From Anaerobutyricum stercoris (lineage in GTDB: Bacteria > Bacillota > Clostridia > Lachnospirales > Lachnospiraceae): a DNA stretch of 64,000 bases. Below the pieces are notes generated by a model, which made no database searches, was not told where the DNA came from, and worked only from the letters and a program-made list of their open reading frames with translations. Shown in pieces: positions 35,177-42,300 of the stretch. How positions within the stretch are numbered: position 1 is the stretch's first letter; each line of letters opens with the position of its first letter. The translations under genes were made by a program, and so were the position numbers. Location: NCBI GenBank assembly GCA_019116455.1, contig DXBR01000036.1:1-64000 (forward strand), given 5' to 3'.

Positions 35177-35213
35177 TTTCACCCCCTACTCTTCCAGAAA
35201 ATATTCAATAGAC
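35177..35213. repeat. 37-bp direct repeat, copy 1
   Basis: Identical to 35386-35422. It contains the last eight codons and stop of the small membrane gene and the ribosome site of the next gene. See the finding on this repeat. Confidence 0.9.
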
Positions 35214-35350
35214 TCAACAAAATTTTTTGTTCGATTGCAAACATCTTCTACATAGCCATCAACTATTTTAAAATAGTGGGTGGCTAATATTTTTGTTGTA
35301 ATAACTGATGCAATAATTGCTCCAAAAACACTTCCGATAATTGTCCACAT
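35186..35350 (-). CDS. 54-residue single-pass membrane protein with repeat-encoded C-terminus
   Basis: MWTIIGSVFGAIIASVITTK: one membrane segment at 3-24, then a short cytoplasmic tail ending in S-I-E-Y-F-L-E-E, the same residues that end the HTH gene upstream. The ribosome site is GGCGGGTGAT. The shared 3' end suggests it was built by duplication of the repressor gene's end. Unknown function. Confidence 0.65.
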   Translation of the reverse strand: MWTIIGSVFGAIIASVITTKILATHYFKIVDGYVEDVCNRTKNFVESIEYFLEE

Positions 35351-35385
35351 ATCTATCACCCGCCTTTCCTGCTTAAATATTTAAT

Positions 35386-35422
35386 TTTCACCCCCTACTC
35401 TTCCAGAAAATATTCAATAGAC
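35386..35422. repeat. 37-bp direct repeat, copy 2
   Basis: Identical to 35177-35213. It encodes the end of the HTH protein at 35395-35580 and the following GGGGGTGAAA. Confidence 0.9.
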
Positions 35423-35580
35423 ACACCGAAATAATCGGCTACCCTTTTAAGCTTTTCGATTGACGGAGAACATTTATCCCAACTACGAATTGTCCCGTTT
35501 CCAAAAGAAAGCTTTTTCTCAAGAGCTGTAATTGACATATCATGCTGCTTTGCAAGCTCTTCGATTTTTTTCAGAATCAA
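35395..35580 (-). CDS. XRE-family helix-turn-helix regulator (small)
   Basis: 61 residues from a TTG seven bases after GGAGG; the longer open frame upstream has no site. Contains the five-helix XRE fold: AKQHDMSITALEKKLSFGNGTIRSW (helices 2-3) and the D-Y-F-G-V-S-I-E-Y-F-L end. Likely a phage regulator of neighbouring small genes, which are transcribed leftward from it. Confidence 0.85.
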   Translation of the reverse strand: MILKKIEELAKQHDMSITALEKKLSFGNGTIRSWDKCSPSIEKLKRVADYFGVSIEYFLEE

Positions 35581-35751
35581 TATTTTCCCTCCTCTCACGT
35601 TTTGATATAATGAATTATGCGGGTCGCAAATCGCACTCCTCGAAAGGAGGTGACATGCATCAGATTTTATAGAATGATTACTTCCGCTGAGCTTGCCCAG
35701 GTATCCCCCTTCATGATAAACTTTTGTAAAATAGAAAAGGAGGTTCCTAAA

Positions 35752-35955
35752 ATGAATCAATATGAAACCAAGCTTTTAGAGTATCTGAAAAATGAACAAT
35801 CAAAAACAGGAAACGACCATTTCCAGCTTGTTGAAGTTTTCTCCCACATCGGTGATTTTGGTGGAATAGAAACTCTTGAAAAAGCATTTGCAGGACTCGA
35901 ATCCGAAGGGTATATTGAAAAGACAAAATATCTTGGCACATATCGTCTCATTTAG
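35752..35955 (+). CDS. Small winged-helix protein
   Basis: 67 residues from MNQYETKLL, nine bases after AGGAGG; a longer open frame exists but has no site. Winged-helix-like pattern (LLEYLKN ... LVEVFSHIGDFGGIETLEKAFAGLESEGYIEKTKYLGTYRL). It lies on the plus strand, divergent from the HTH gene at 35395-35580; an extended -10 (TGATATAAT, 35603-35611) lies upstream. The two may regulate each other. Confidence 0.7.
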   Translation: MNQYETKLLEYLKNEQSKTGNDHFQLVEVFSHIGDFGGIETLEKAFAGLESEGYIEKTKYLGTYRLI

Positions 35956-36211
35956 ATTCATCGACAAAGCAATCATCTTTTGAAACAACCAGACTGCATT
36001 TTCCAAAACCCTCACATTTTAATGAAAATGCAGTCACATTTTCCATCAGGATTCCGTTGACAAATAATGCCTTTATTTCTGCATCATATAAAACAGATTT
36101 CAGTTTTCTCGTTTTATTTGTCTGCGCGGTACCCATATTTAATGGAAAACCGCATTCTCGGCAAAATTTATCGTTCATTTTTGCTATTGTCCTGCATCTT
36201 GGACAATTCAT
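35948..36211 (-). CDS. Zinc-ribbon protein of the early region
   Basis: About 87 residues; AGGGGGG six bases before the second ATG. N-terminal C-P-R-C and C-R-E-C-G pairs form a zinc ribbon; a beta-rich domain follows. Lies 17 bases after the Cro-like gene on the leftward early transcript. Function unknown. Confidence 0.7.
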   Translation of the reverse strand: MNCPRCRTIAKMNDKFCRECGFPLNMGTAQTNKTRKLKSVLYDAEIKALFVNGILMENVTAFSLKCEGFGKCSLVVSKDDCFVDESK

Positions 36212-36227
36212 ATACATCCCCCCTCTC

Positions 36228-36428
36228 CTACTCCTCTGTTTGGAACAGATAATCTAATGATTTGTCTGGAAATGCCTTTTTCTTAATTGCAATCATTTCG
36301 CATAATTTAAACTCTGTTACTCCCCGAAGCTTTAATTTAAGGGTCTCATAATTTATGCCTGAAACTTCGGAAAGACCTTTTATGTTTATTTTTGCTCTAG
36401 CCATTTCCATACTTAAATTGGGAAACAT
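36228..36428 (-). CDS. Cro-like helix-turn-helix protein
   Basis: 66 residues. The pattern INIKGLSEVSGINYETLKLKLRG (residues 14-36) is an XRE-type helix-turn-helix. It is the first gene of the leftward early transcript, facing the repressor gene across the operator region, the place of Cro in temperate phages. GGAGG lies upstream. Confidence 0.8.
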   Translation of the reverse strand: MFPNLSMEMARAKINIKGLSEVSGINYETLKLKLRGVTEFKLCEMIAIKKKAFPDKSLDYLFQTEE

Positions 36429-36446
36429 ATCACGCCTCCTTTCACA

Positions 36447-36573
36447 TTACCCTACAAGGTAACTCTTTACCTGTAATATATACGTTATAGGGTAATTTGT
36501 CAACCCCCAAACTATATTTTTTTACTTTATGGGGTAATTTTTTACTTTACAAAGTCATTTTATAATGTATAAT
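36447..36573. promoter_or_regulatory. Divergent lysogeny-switch promoters with GGTAA operator half-sites
   Basis: Leftward promoter: TTGACA (36498-36503, minus strand), exact 17-base spacer, TATATT (36475-36480). Rightward promoter for the repressor: TTTACA (36546-36551), 16-base spacer, TATAAT (36568-36573). GGTAA/TTACC half-sites occur at 36447, 36458, 36467, 36491 and 36533, including the palindrome TTACC-N6-GGTAA at 36447-36462 and one inside the leftward spacer. Confidence 0.75.
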
Positions 36574-36597
36574 AAGAACTAACAGGAGGTGCTGAAT

Positions 36598-36918
36598 ATG
36601 TCTTTCACAGAAAAACTAGATGCTTTAATGGAAGAGAGAGGAATAAATAAATCAATCTTATCGAAAGAATCCGGCATTCCTTATACTACTATTGCAGGGT
36701 TCTATTCAAAAGGTACTGACAATATCAAGCTTTCTACCCTCAGAAAACTTTCTTCATATTTGGGTTGCTCCATAGATTATTTGGCGGATGACGACTCTTC
36801 TATGCCACCTATTACTATCGCCGCCCATAAAGACGGAGAAAACTTCACGCCAGAGGAACTACAAAAAATCGAAGAATACAAAGAATTATTACTCGCCGCA
36901 CGTCGGTCAAAGGAATGA
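36598..36918 (+). CDS. CI-type phage repressor (XRE family)
   Basis: 106 residues; AGGAGGTG six bases upstream of MSFTEK. N-terminal HTH (ILSKESGIPYTTIAGFYSKG, about 18-38) with typical L-R-K-L-S-S-Y-L-G-C-S-I-D-Y-L. A short acidic C-terminal helical tail (75-106) replaces the LexA-like protease domain. It is followed four bases later by an ImmA-type peptidase, suggesting induction by proteolysis of the repressor rather than self-cleavage. Confidence 0.88.
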   Translation: MSFTEKLDALMEERGINKSILSKESGIPYTTIAGFYSKGTDNIKLSTLRKLSSYLGCSIDYLADDDSSMPPITIAAHKDGENFTPEELQKIEEYKELLLAARRSKE

Positions 36919-36922
36919 TTTT

Positions 36923-37396
36923 ATGACTTACGAAGAATTACAAGTACAACACGACGACCTAAATATCATAGAAATGGATTTATCAGGGGTGAAAGATTTG
37001 AAAGGGTTATATTTCAATGAAAATATTGCAATAGAAAAATCTCTGACACAAAAAGAAAAAGCTTGCGTCCTCGCCGAAGAACTTGGTCATCATTACACCA
37101 GCAGCGGAAACATATTGGACCAGACCAAGGTAGAAAATGTGAAGCAAGAACAGCGCGCTCGGATGTGGGCGTATAACGAACAAATCGGTCTGATCGGTAT
37201 TGTTAATGCCTATAAACGCGGCTGCCGAAATCTTCATGAAATGGCCGACCATTTGGATGTGACAGAAGAGTTTTTACGAGATGCTCTCGAAGCTTACCGG
37301 CTAAAGTATGGGCAATGCGTGAATATTGATAATTACACCGTATATTTTGAACCATATTTGATGGTCGCTGATTTTGATTCATATGACAGCAGATAA
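36923..37396 (+). CDS. ImmA/IrrE-type metallopeptidase
   Basis: 157 residues from MTYEELQ. The L-A-E-E-L-G-H-H-Y motif near residue 50 is a variant of the HExxH zinc site (E-E-L-G-H), with further conserved residues (C-V-L-A). ImmA proteins cut phage or ICE repressors on DNA damage. The C-terminal part has the helix-rich N-E-Q-I-G-L-I segment and a predicted wing. Co-transcribed with the repressor. Confidence 0.85.
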   Translation: MTYEELQVQHDDLNIIEMDLSGVKDLKGLYFNENIAIEKSLTQKEKACVLAEELGHHYTSSGNILDQTKVENVKQEQRARMWAYNEQIGLIGIVNAYKRGCRNLHEMADHLDVTEEFLRDALEAYRLKYGQCVNIDNYTVYFEPYLMVADFDSYDSR

Positions 37397-37506
37397 AAAA
37401 TTTTATGCATATCAGTGATAAAAAATAATTTTTTATAATTTTTTTCATGAATATACAGACTATTTTAGGGGTTGTATAAATAAATTTAATACAAAAGGAG
37501 AAAGGT

Positions 37507-38364
37507 ATGAGAAAAAAGACACTATTTTTATCAACAGCTTTTTTATTCAGTTTAGCGTTATCTGGTTGTTCATCCAATCAAAAAGTAACTGAATATAATA
37601 TTGATGACTTTTCGGCTGCATATAATAACACCATTGATGCCATAGAAGACGAAACACAATATTGGAGCGATGAAGAAAAGGAATCTAAAGAATACCAGAA
37701 AATCGTAGAAAAACACGCCAAAGAAAATGGTTTTTCCATCAACATGCCTGTTATGATACGCGGAAAATTTAACGATATAATAGGCAGCTATTTATTTTTA
37801 AATGCTGATGATGACACAGATATTAATTTTGGATGTGATTTTCAACCGCCATTAGATGAATTAGCTTTATTAACACCAAACGAGAATATAGCAGTTGAAG
37901 GAACACTTTTTAAAACTTATGAATCTGAATCTGGCGAAGAAGAAATATCCGAATTTTTGGAAGACTGTGAGGTCGTCTCACCTAATTTAGACGAAGTTGA
38001 ATTTGAAGATAACACTTCTGACATTTTAGAAAGTGATAATTACAGCGATAGAATAATGGGAACCGTAGCATCTGTGGTCGAGATAACAGATTCAGAAGAA
38101 TACAGAGAATTCTTAGTAGACAATAGTAGCACTTATGTAGAAGGTGAAAGCGATTTTGCTCTGGCCTATCGCTATGCAACACACACAGTTAGCCTTGATT
38201 TGGATAACGGAAATATACTTCTCTGTTTAGTTGACGAAAAAGTAAATGAGACTCTTCCCAAATCAGGTGATAAAATTAGTTTAATTGGTAAACACTTTAC
38301 TTATTTGAACGATAATTTTGTGGATGCGGTTAATTCACCCATTTATATATTTAACAAAGAATAG
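37507..38364 (+). CDS. Secreted lipoprotein, lysogeny cargo
   Basis: 285 residues. Signal peptide with lipobox L-S-G-C (Cys about 21), then an acidic, beta-rich body that has two similar halves (residues ~60-140 and ~165-280, each with an OB-like strand pattern). Not recognised as a named family. AT-rich relative to phage genes. It sits between immA and the integrase, the usual place for genes expressed by the lysogen. Surface location suggests superinfection exclusion or host benefit. Confidence 0.8.
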   Translation: MRKKTLFLSTAFLFSLALSGCSSNQKVTEYNIDDFSAAYNNTIDAIEDETQYWSDEEKESKEYQKIVEKHAKENGFSINMPVMIRGKFNDIIGSYLFLNADDDTDINFGCDFQPPLDELALLTPNENIAVEGTLFKTYESESGEEEISEFLEDCEVVSPNLDEVEFEDNTSDILESDNYSDRIMGTVASVVEITDSEEYREFLVDNSSTYVEGESDFALAYRYATHTVSLDLDNGNILLCLVDEKVNETLPKSGDKISLIGKHFTYLNDNFVDAVNSPIYIFNKE

Positions 38365-38395
38365 AAAATAATATAACAGAAAGGAGCGTACCACC

Positions 38396-38941
38396 ATGCC
38401 ATTACCAAGAGAAAAATCTCGCACCATCAAAGACATCTACTCTCTCCCGGAAGGACAGCGCGCGGAGCTGATCGACGGCGATATGTATATGATGGCGCCG
38501 CCCAGCCGGATCCATCAAAAACTTGTTATGCAGCTTAGCCGTATTATTTCCAATTATGTTGCTGATAAGGGTGGCTCCTGTGAGGTCTATCCTGCCCCAT
38601 TTGCCGTCTTTTTAAATGCCGACGATAAGAATTATGTCGAACCAGATATCTCTGTCATATGTGACCGTGATAAGCTCAATGACAAAGGCTGTGTCGGTGC
38701 GCCGGACTGGATCATCGAGATTGTCTCACCGAGCACCCAGCGCATGGACTACCTGACGAAGCTGTTTAAATATCGAACGGCCGGAGTTCGGGAATATTGG
38801 ATCGTGAATCCAATCAAAGGAACCGTACAACTATATTCATTCGAGGGTGAAGAAGACTCGACACAGTCCTCTTTTTCTGATTCTATTACATCTACAATCT
38901 TCAAGGATTTTTCTATCTGCATTGAAGATTTGCTGAAATAA
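38396..38941 (+). CDS. Uma2 family endonuclease-fold protein (DUF820)
   Basis: 181 residues; AAGGAG upstream. Restriction endonuclease-like fold with the V-E-P-D-I-S-V-I motif (about 80-87), D-W-I-I-E-I-V-S-P-S (about 103-112) and the Y-R-E-Y-W-I-V-N-P end. All three PD-(D/E)xK acidic positions are present. Function of this family is unclear; it is common in mobile DNA of Clostridia and Cyanobacteria. Confidence 0.88.
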   Translation: MPLPREKSRTIKDIYSLPEGQRAELIDGDMYMMAPPSRIHQKLVMQLSRIISNYVADKGGSCEVYPAPFAVFLNADDKNYVEPDISVICDRDKLNDKGCVGAPDWIIEIVSPSTQRMDYLTKLFKYRTAGVREYWIVNPIKGTVQLYSFEGEEDSTQSSFSDSITSTIFKDFSICIEDLLK

Positions 38942-39066
38942 AAAAATCCGCCCCTGCGCCAACAGGGACGGAAAATCACAGGGTTCCTGCCCAACAAGAA
39001 TCCTGCACCCGTAATCCATACGGGTATCTCATTGACCACGGCTCCGAAGATGACCGCAGTACGATC
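38941..39066 (-). ncRNA. Candidate small RNA between Uma2 and integrase genes
   Basis: On the minus strand, -35 TTGCAG (39096-39101) and -10 TACAAT (39073-39078) have a 17-base spacer. About 120 bases downstream a 10-bp stem (one mismatch, 38947-38972) is followed by six to seven T. Two more hairpins lie within (CCGTA-TGGAT-TACGG near 39008-39023; the GGGT...ACCC arms near 38980-39012). No coding gene on this strand is convincing. The transcript would converge on the Uma2 gene. Confidence 0.5.
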
Positions 39067-39089
39067 AAAAATATTGTATCATCTTCGGA
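39043..39089. promoter_or_regulatory. 11-bp perfect inverted repeat at the small-RNA promoter
   Basis: TCCGAAGATGA (39043-39053) and TCATCTTCGGA (39079-39089) flank the -10 and start of the minus-strand promoter. Could be an operator, or a hairpin in rightward transcripts reaching the integrase gene. Confidence 0.6.
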
Positions 39090-39166
39090 CAGCCACTGCA
39101 AGCGGAACTCCTGTTCCCGCTGGCTGTTATTTTTGTACTCATTTTTATCACCAAGGAGATGACACT

Positions 39167-40312
39167 ATGGCAAAACGTAAGAAATATCCAAAGCTCCCGA
39201 ATGGCTACGGCAGCATCCGGTACCTCGGCAAAGGCCGCCGCAACCCCTACGCCGTTCATCCGCCTACCACAGAGTTCACCCTGGACGGCATCCCGAAGAC
39301 GCCAAAGGCTCTATGTTACGTCGATGATTACATGAAGGGCTTCGCCGTTCTGACTGCCTATAAGGCCGGTACATACGTCCCTGGTATGGAAAAAGAAATG
39401 ACGATTGAACCTGGCGGAAACATGGATGCGCTGGCGCAGGCTATATTGGCGGACTACGGGCGCATCACTCATCTGGAAAAGGTGGAAGAAAAACCAACCT
39501 TTGCGGAGGTGTATGAACAATTTTACCATTACAAATATGAGCGTGACAAAAGCCGCACCTATTCCAAGCAGACCAAAAACAGCACAGGAACGGCATTTAG
39601 GAACTGCGCTGTACTGCATGATAAACCATTCGCGGATCTGCGCCACAAGGACCTGCAGGCCGTGGTGGACGACTGTCCACTCAAATATTCCAGCAAAAGC
39701 TTGATTGTCGGGCTGTTTCATCAAATGTACGGATACGCTATAGCCTACGATATCGTAGATAAGGATTGCTCTGCCCATGTGACGGTTAACATTCCGGATG
39801 ACAACGAACATGGCGTACCATTCACGGATGCCGATCTGCAGGTACTATGGCAGCATGAAGATAATCCGACCGTAGAAATGCTGCTGATCATGTGTTATTC
39901 CGGCTTTCGTATATCGGAATACAAATCAATGGAAGTGAATCTTAGAGAACGTTATTTTCTTGGAGGTATCAAAACAGATGCCGGTAAAAACAGGTATGTA
40001 CCTATCCACAGCGCCATCCTGCCACTGGTCAAAAAACGTATCAGGCGGGACGGAAAAATGTTATCCATTTCAACAAGGGCTTTCCGGAACCAGATGTATG
40101 AAATCCTGCCGGACTTCGGCATCGATCGGCACACGCCGCATGATTGCCGTCACACTTTCTCTCGGCTGTGTGAAAAATACGGTGTGGCAGAAAATGATCG
40201 CAAAAGGATGCTGGGACATAGTTTTAAACAAGACATCACCAACGGAGTATACGGTCACCGGACCGTGGAAGATCTGCGAGGAGAAATTGAGAAAATAAAG
40301 ATTTGTGACTAA
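39167..40312 (+). CDS. int: Tyrosine integrase
   Basis: 381 residues from MAKRKKYP, after AAGGAGATG; upstream in-frame codons overlap the small-RNA region. N-terminal arm-binding part (1-95), SAM-like core (about 105-195), catalytic domain with Arg in C-Y-S-G-F-R-I-S-E-Y, Lys in G-G-I-K-T-D, H-D-C-R-H-T-F, G-H-S-F and Tyr in N-G-V-Y-G-H. All catalytic residues are intact, so the prophage should be able to integrate and excise. Last phage gene. Confidence 0.95.
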   Translation: MAKRKKYPKLPNGYGSIRYLGKGRRNPYAVHPPTTEFTLDGIPKTPKALCYVDDYMKGFAVLTAYKAGTYVPGMEKEMTIEPGGNMDALAQAILADYGRITHLEKVEEKPTFAEVYEQFYHYKYERDKSRTYSKQTKNSTGTAFRNCAVLHDKPFADLRHKDLQAVVDDCPLKYSSKSLIVGLFHQMYGYAIAYDIVDKDCSAHVTVNIPDDNEHGVPFTDADLQVLWQHEDNPTVEMLLIMCYSGFRISEYKSMEVNLRERYFLGGIKTDAGKNRYVPIHSAILPLVKKRIRRDGKMLSISTRAFRNQMYEILPDFGIDRHTPHDCRHTFSRLCEKYGVAENDRKRMLGHSFKQDITNGVYGHRTVEDLRGEIEKIKICD

Positions 40313-40338
40313 CCTGTTACTAACCGTTTCGTTTATTG

Positions 40339-40360
40339 CCGGATAATCCGGTATAATACC
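40339..40360. other. Two adjacent palindromes, candidate right attachment region
   Basis: CCGGATAATCCGG (40339-40351) and GGTATAATACC (40350-40360) share two bases and start 27 bases after the integrase stop. The right attachment site must lie between here and the host terminator at 40490. Without the left end the core cannot be identified. Confidence 0.4.
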
Positions 40361-40485
40361 AGACGGTTTCAAAAGCCCAAAAACCGCATAACTATGCGCT
40401 GTAACGTGATTCACGGCGCGGCAATGCGGTATGCGAAAAAACCTACAAGATTAAATGCAGAATAAAGGCACAATGACACAACGAT

Positions 40486-40526
40486 AAAATACCCTTCGCG
40501 GATACATTCCACGAAGGGTATTTTTT
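40486..40526. terminator. Bidirectional intrinsic terminator after integrase and alpha-glucosidase
   Basis: Stem TACCCTTCG...CGAAGGGTA (40490-40520), A-run on the left, six T on the right. It ends transcription from both sides and is probably host-derived. Confidence 0.85.
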
Positions 40527-42216
40527 ATCTCAAAAGCAGCACTGCCGCCTCACAGCTGTCCAGCGTCAAACATCCGCTGCAATCTGTCTCTTCTTTCTTC
40601 ACTGTCTCTTTTCCCATATTGGACAACAGCACTTTCTCACATCCGCCTGCCAGCATGAGCGTCTGAGGCTCCTTTCCATAGTTTGCCGCCACAAAGACAT
40701 CCTGCCCGGCTTCAGAAATTCTGTGAAACGCAAATACGTCACCGTTCTCCTCATAATCCGGAGCAAATCTGCCATAAGTCAGCGTCTCTTTGTATTCCGG
40801 ATGCTTCTTAAGGGCCGTGAGCGCCTTATAATAAGATAACAGGGAATCACTCCTGCCGGCCTGTTCCTCCACATTGATCTCCCTGTAATTTGAGTTCAGC
40901 GCCAGCCACGGCTCTCCTTCCGTGAATCCTGCATTTCTTCCGGAACTCCACTGCATCGGCGTTCTGGCATTATCCCGGCTGTTCTCAAAACAGACCTCCA
41001 TAGCTCTCTCTTTCGTACATCCCGCCACGAGAGCTTCCCGGTACTGGTCTTTTGTACTGATATCGTCATATTCCGATATATCTTCTCTGCGGCAGTTTGT
41101 CATGCCAATCTCCTGTCCCTGATAAATAAAAGGAATACCATAAAGCAGAAGCGACGTGGTGGCAAGCATTTTCTTTCCCGCCTCATTTCTGGCGTGCTCC
41201 GGCAGGAAACGGCTTGCTCCTCTCGGTTCATCGTGATTCTCAATGATGTTGGCTGCAAAACCCACCTTCTGCAGCTGAAGCTGCGATGCAAAAATAGTAT
41301 CTCTCCACCCTTTGAAATCAAACGTCTTATTCTCATACCAGCCCTTCTCGCCCTGCATCAGTGTGTGGGCGCTGAAATCAAACATGGTGGAGAAATGTCC
41401 GTCATCTCCGATGAACTCTGTCAGCTCATCCTCTTTCATATTAAATACCTCTGCCACGGTAAACGCATCGTATTTTGCAAATGTATTGCGTTTGATATCC
41501 TCAAAATAATCACCGACGCCACCCACTTCTTCCACCATTTTAATGCAGGAAGCAAGTCCGTCCGGCCCATCTGGTTCAAAAGACGGAAAACGCAGATCCT
41601 TCTTGATATTGATAATTGCATCAATACGGAAGCCGGCAATCCCTTTTTCCAGCCACCAGTTGATCATCTTATAAATCTCCTGGCGAAGCTCCTGATTCTC
41701 CCAGTTCAGATCAGGCTGTTCCTTCGCGAAAAAATGCAGATAATACATGTCCGTTCCCGGCACCGGTTCCCAGACGCTGCCTCCAAAATAGGAACGCCAG
41801 TTATTTGGCACTCTTCCATCTTTTCCTTTCACGAAGTGAAAATATCCGGCATATTTCCCGTAAGGATCCTTCAGTGCCTTCTGAAACCATTCATGTTTGT
41901 CAGAACAATGATTCACCACCAGATCCATGACCACATACATATCCCGCTTCTTTGTCTCCGCCAAAAGTTCATCAAAGTCCTTCATGGTGCCAAATTCTTC
42001 TCCGATATTATAATAATCTGAGATGTCATAGCCCTGATCCACAAAAGGGGACTGGTAGATGGGAGAAAGCCATATGATATCAATCCCCAGTTCTTTCAGA
42101 TAATCAAGCTTTGTGATCACGCCACGAAGATCTCCGATACCATCTCCGTTAGTATCCAGAAAACTTTTCGGATAAATCTGATACGCGATCTTATCATGCC
42201 ACCATTTTTTCTTCAT
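40525..42216 (-). CDS. GH13 alpha-glucosidase (oligo-1,6-glucosidase type)
   Basis: 563 residues. Complete GH13 barrel: D-L-V-V-N-H-C-S (region I), G-I-A-G-F-R-I-D-A (region II, nucleophile Asp near 197), V-A-E-V-F (region III, acid/base Glu), I-E-N-H-D-E-P (region IV). QIYPKSF-type start and the D-T-N-G-D-G-I-G-D calcium loop fit oligo-1,6-glucosidase or alpha-glucosidase, with trehalose-6-phosphate hydrolase less likely. Releases glucose from short alpha-glucans in the cytoplasm. Stands alone, with no transporter next to it. Confidence 0.92.
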   Translation of the reverse strand: MKKKWWHDKIAYQIYPKSFLDTNGDGIGDLRGVITKLDYLKELGIDIIWLSPIYQSPFVDQGYDISDYYNIGEEFGTMKDFDELLAETKKRDMYVVMDLVVNHCSDKHEWFQKALKDPYGKYAGYFHFVKGKDGRVPNNWRSYFGGSVWEPVPGTDMYYLHFFAKEQPDLNWENQELRQEIYKMINWWLEKGIAGFRIDAIINIKKDLRFPSFEPDGPDGLASCIKMVEEVGGVGDYFEDIKRNTFAKYDAFTVAEVFNMKEDELTEFIGDDGHFSTMFDFSAHTLMQGEKGWYENKTFDFKGWRDTIFASQLQLQKVGFAANIIENHDEPRGASRFLPEHARNEAGKKMLATTSLLLYGIPFIYQGQEIGMTNCRREDISEYDDISTKDQYREALVAGCTKERAMEVCFENSRDNARTPMQWSSGRNAGFTEGEPWLALNSNYREINVEEQAGRSDSLLSYYKALTALKKHPEYKETLTYGRFAPDYEENGDVFAFHRISEAGQDVFVAANYGKEPQTLMLAGGCEKVLLSNMGKETVKKEETDCSGCLTLDSCEAAVLLLR

Positions 42217-42300
42217 AAATTTTTCCTCTCTCCTCTTTTCTTTTACGCCGCCGGCCGGACGCCGACATCAGCAATACCGGTATCGGCGGCATTAACAGCA

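Larger units (their letters stand above)
1..40312. mobile_element. Integrated siphovirus prophage (left end outside window)
   Basis: A continuous phage gene order is present: integrase, repressor switch, replication genes, late regulator, terminase, portal, scaffold, HK97 capsid, connectors, tail tube, chaperones, tape measure, baseplate and fibres. The right limit is set by the integrase stop and the host alpha-glucosidase that follows; the attachment site should lie between about 40313 and 40490. Holin and endolysin are not visible, so at least the lysis end of the phage is beyond position 1. All structural genes look intact. The only damage seen is a 1-nt frameshift in a small early gene (33595-33988) and a possible one at an A-tract (about 23833). 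Confidence 0.95.

Noticed and set aside
38749..39039. Minus-strand frame of 96 codons over the Uma2 gene end
   Set aside because: No ribosome site; it reads through the terminator stem and the opposite strand of a clear gene. The small RNA explanation fits the promoter and terminator better.
34066..40312. Separate integrative element distinct from the phage
   Set aside because: Integrase, repressor and ImmA face and control the phage early operon; no second integrase or boundary repeat is seen.
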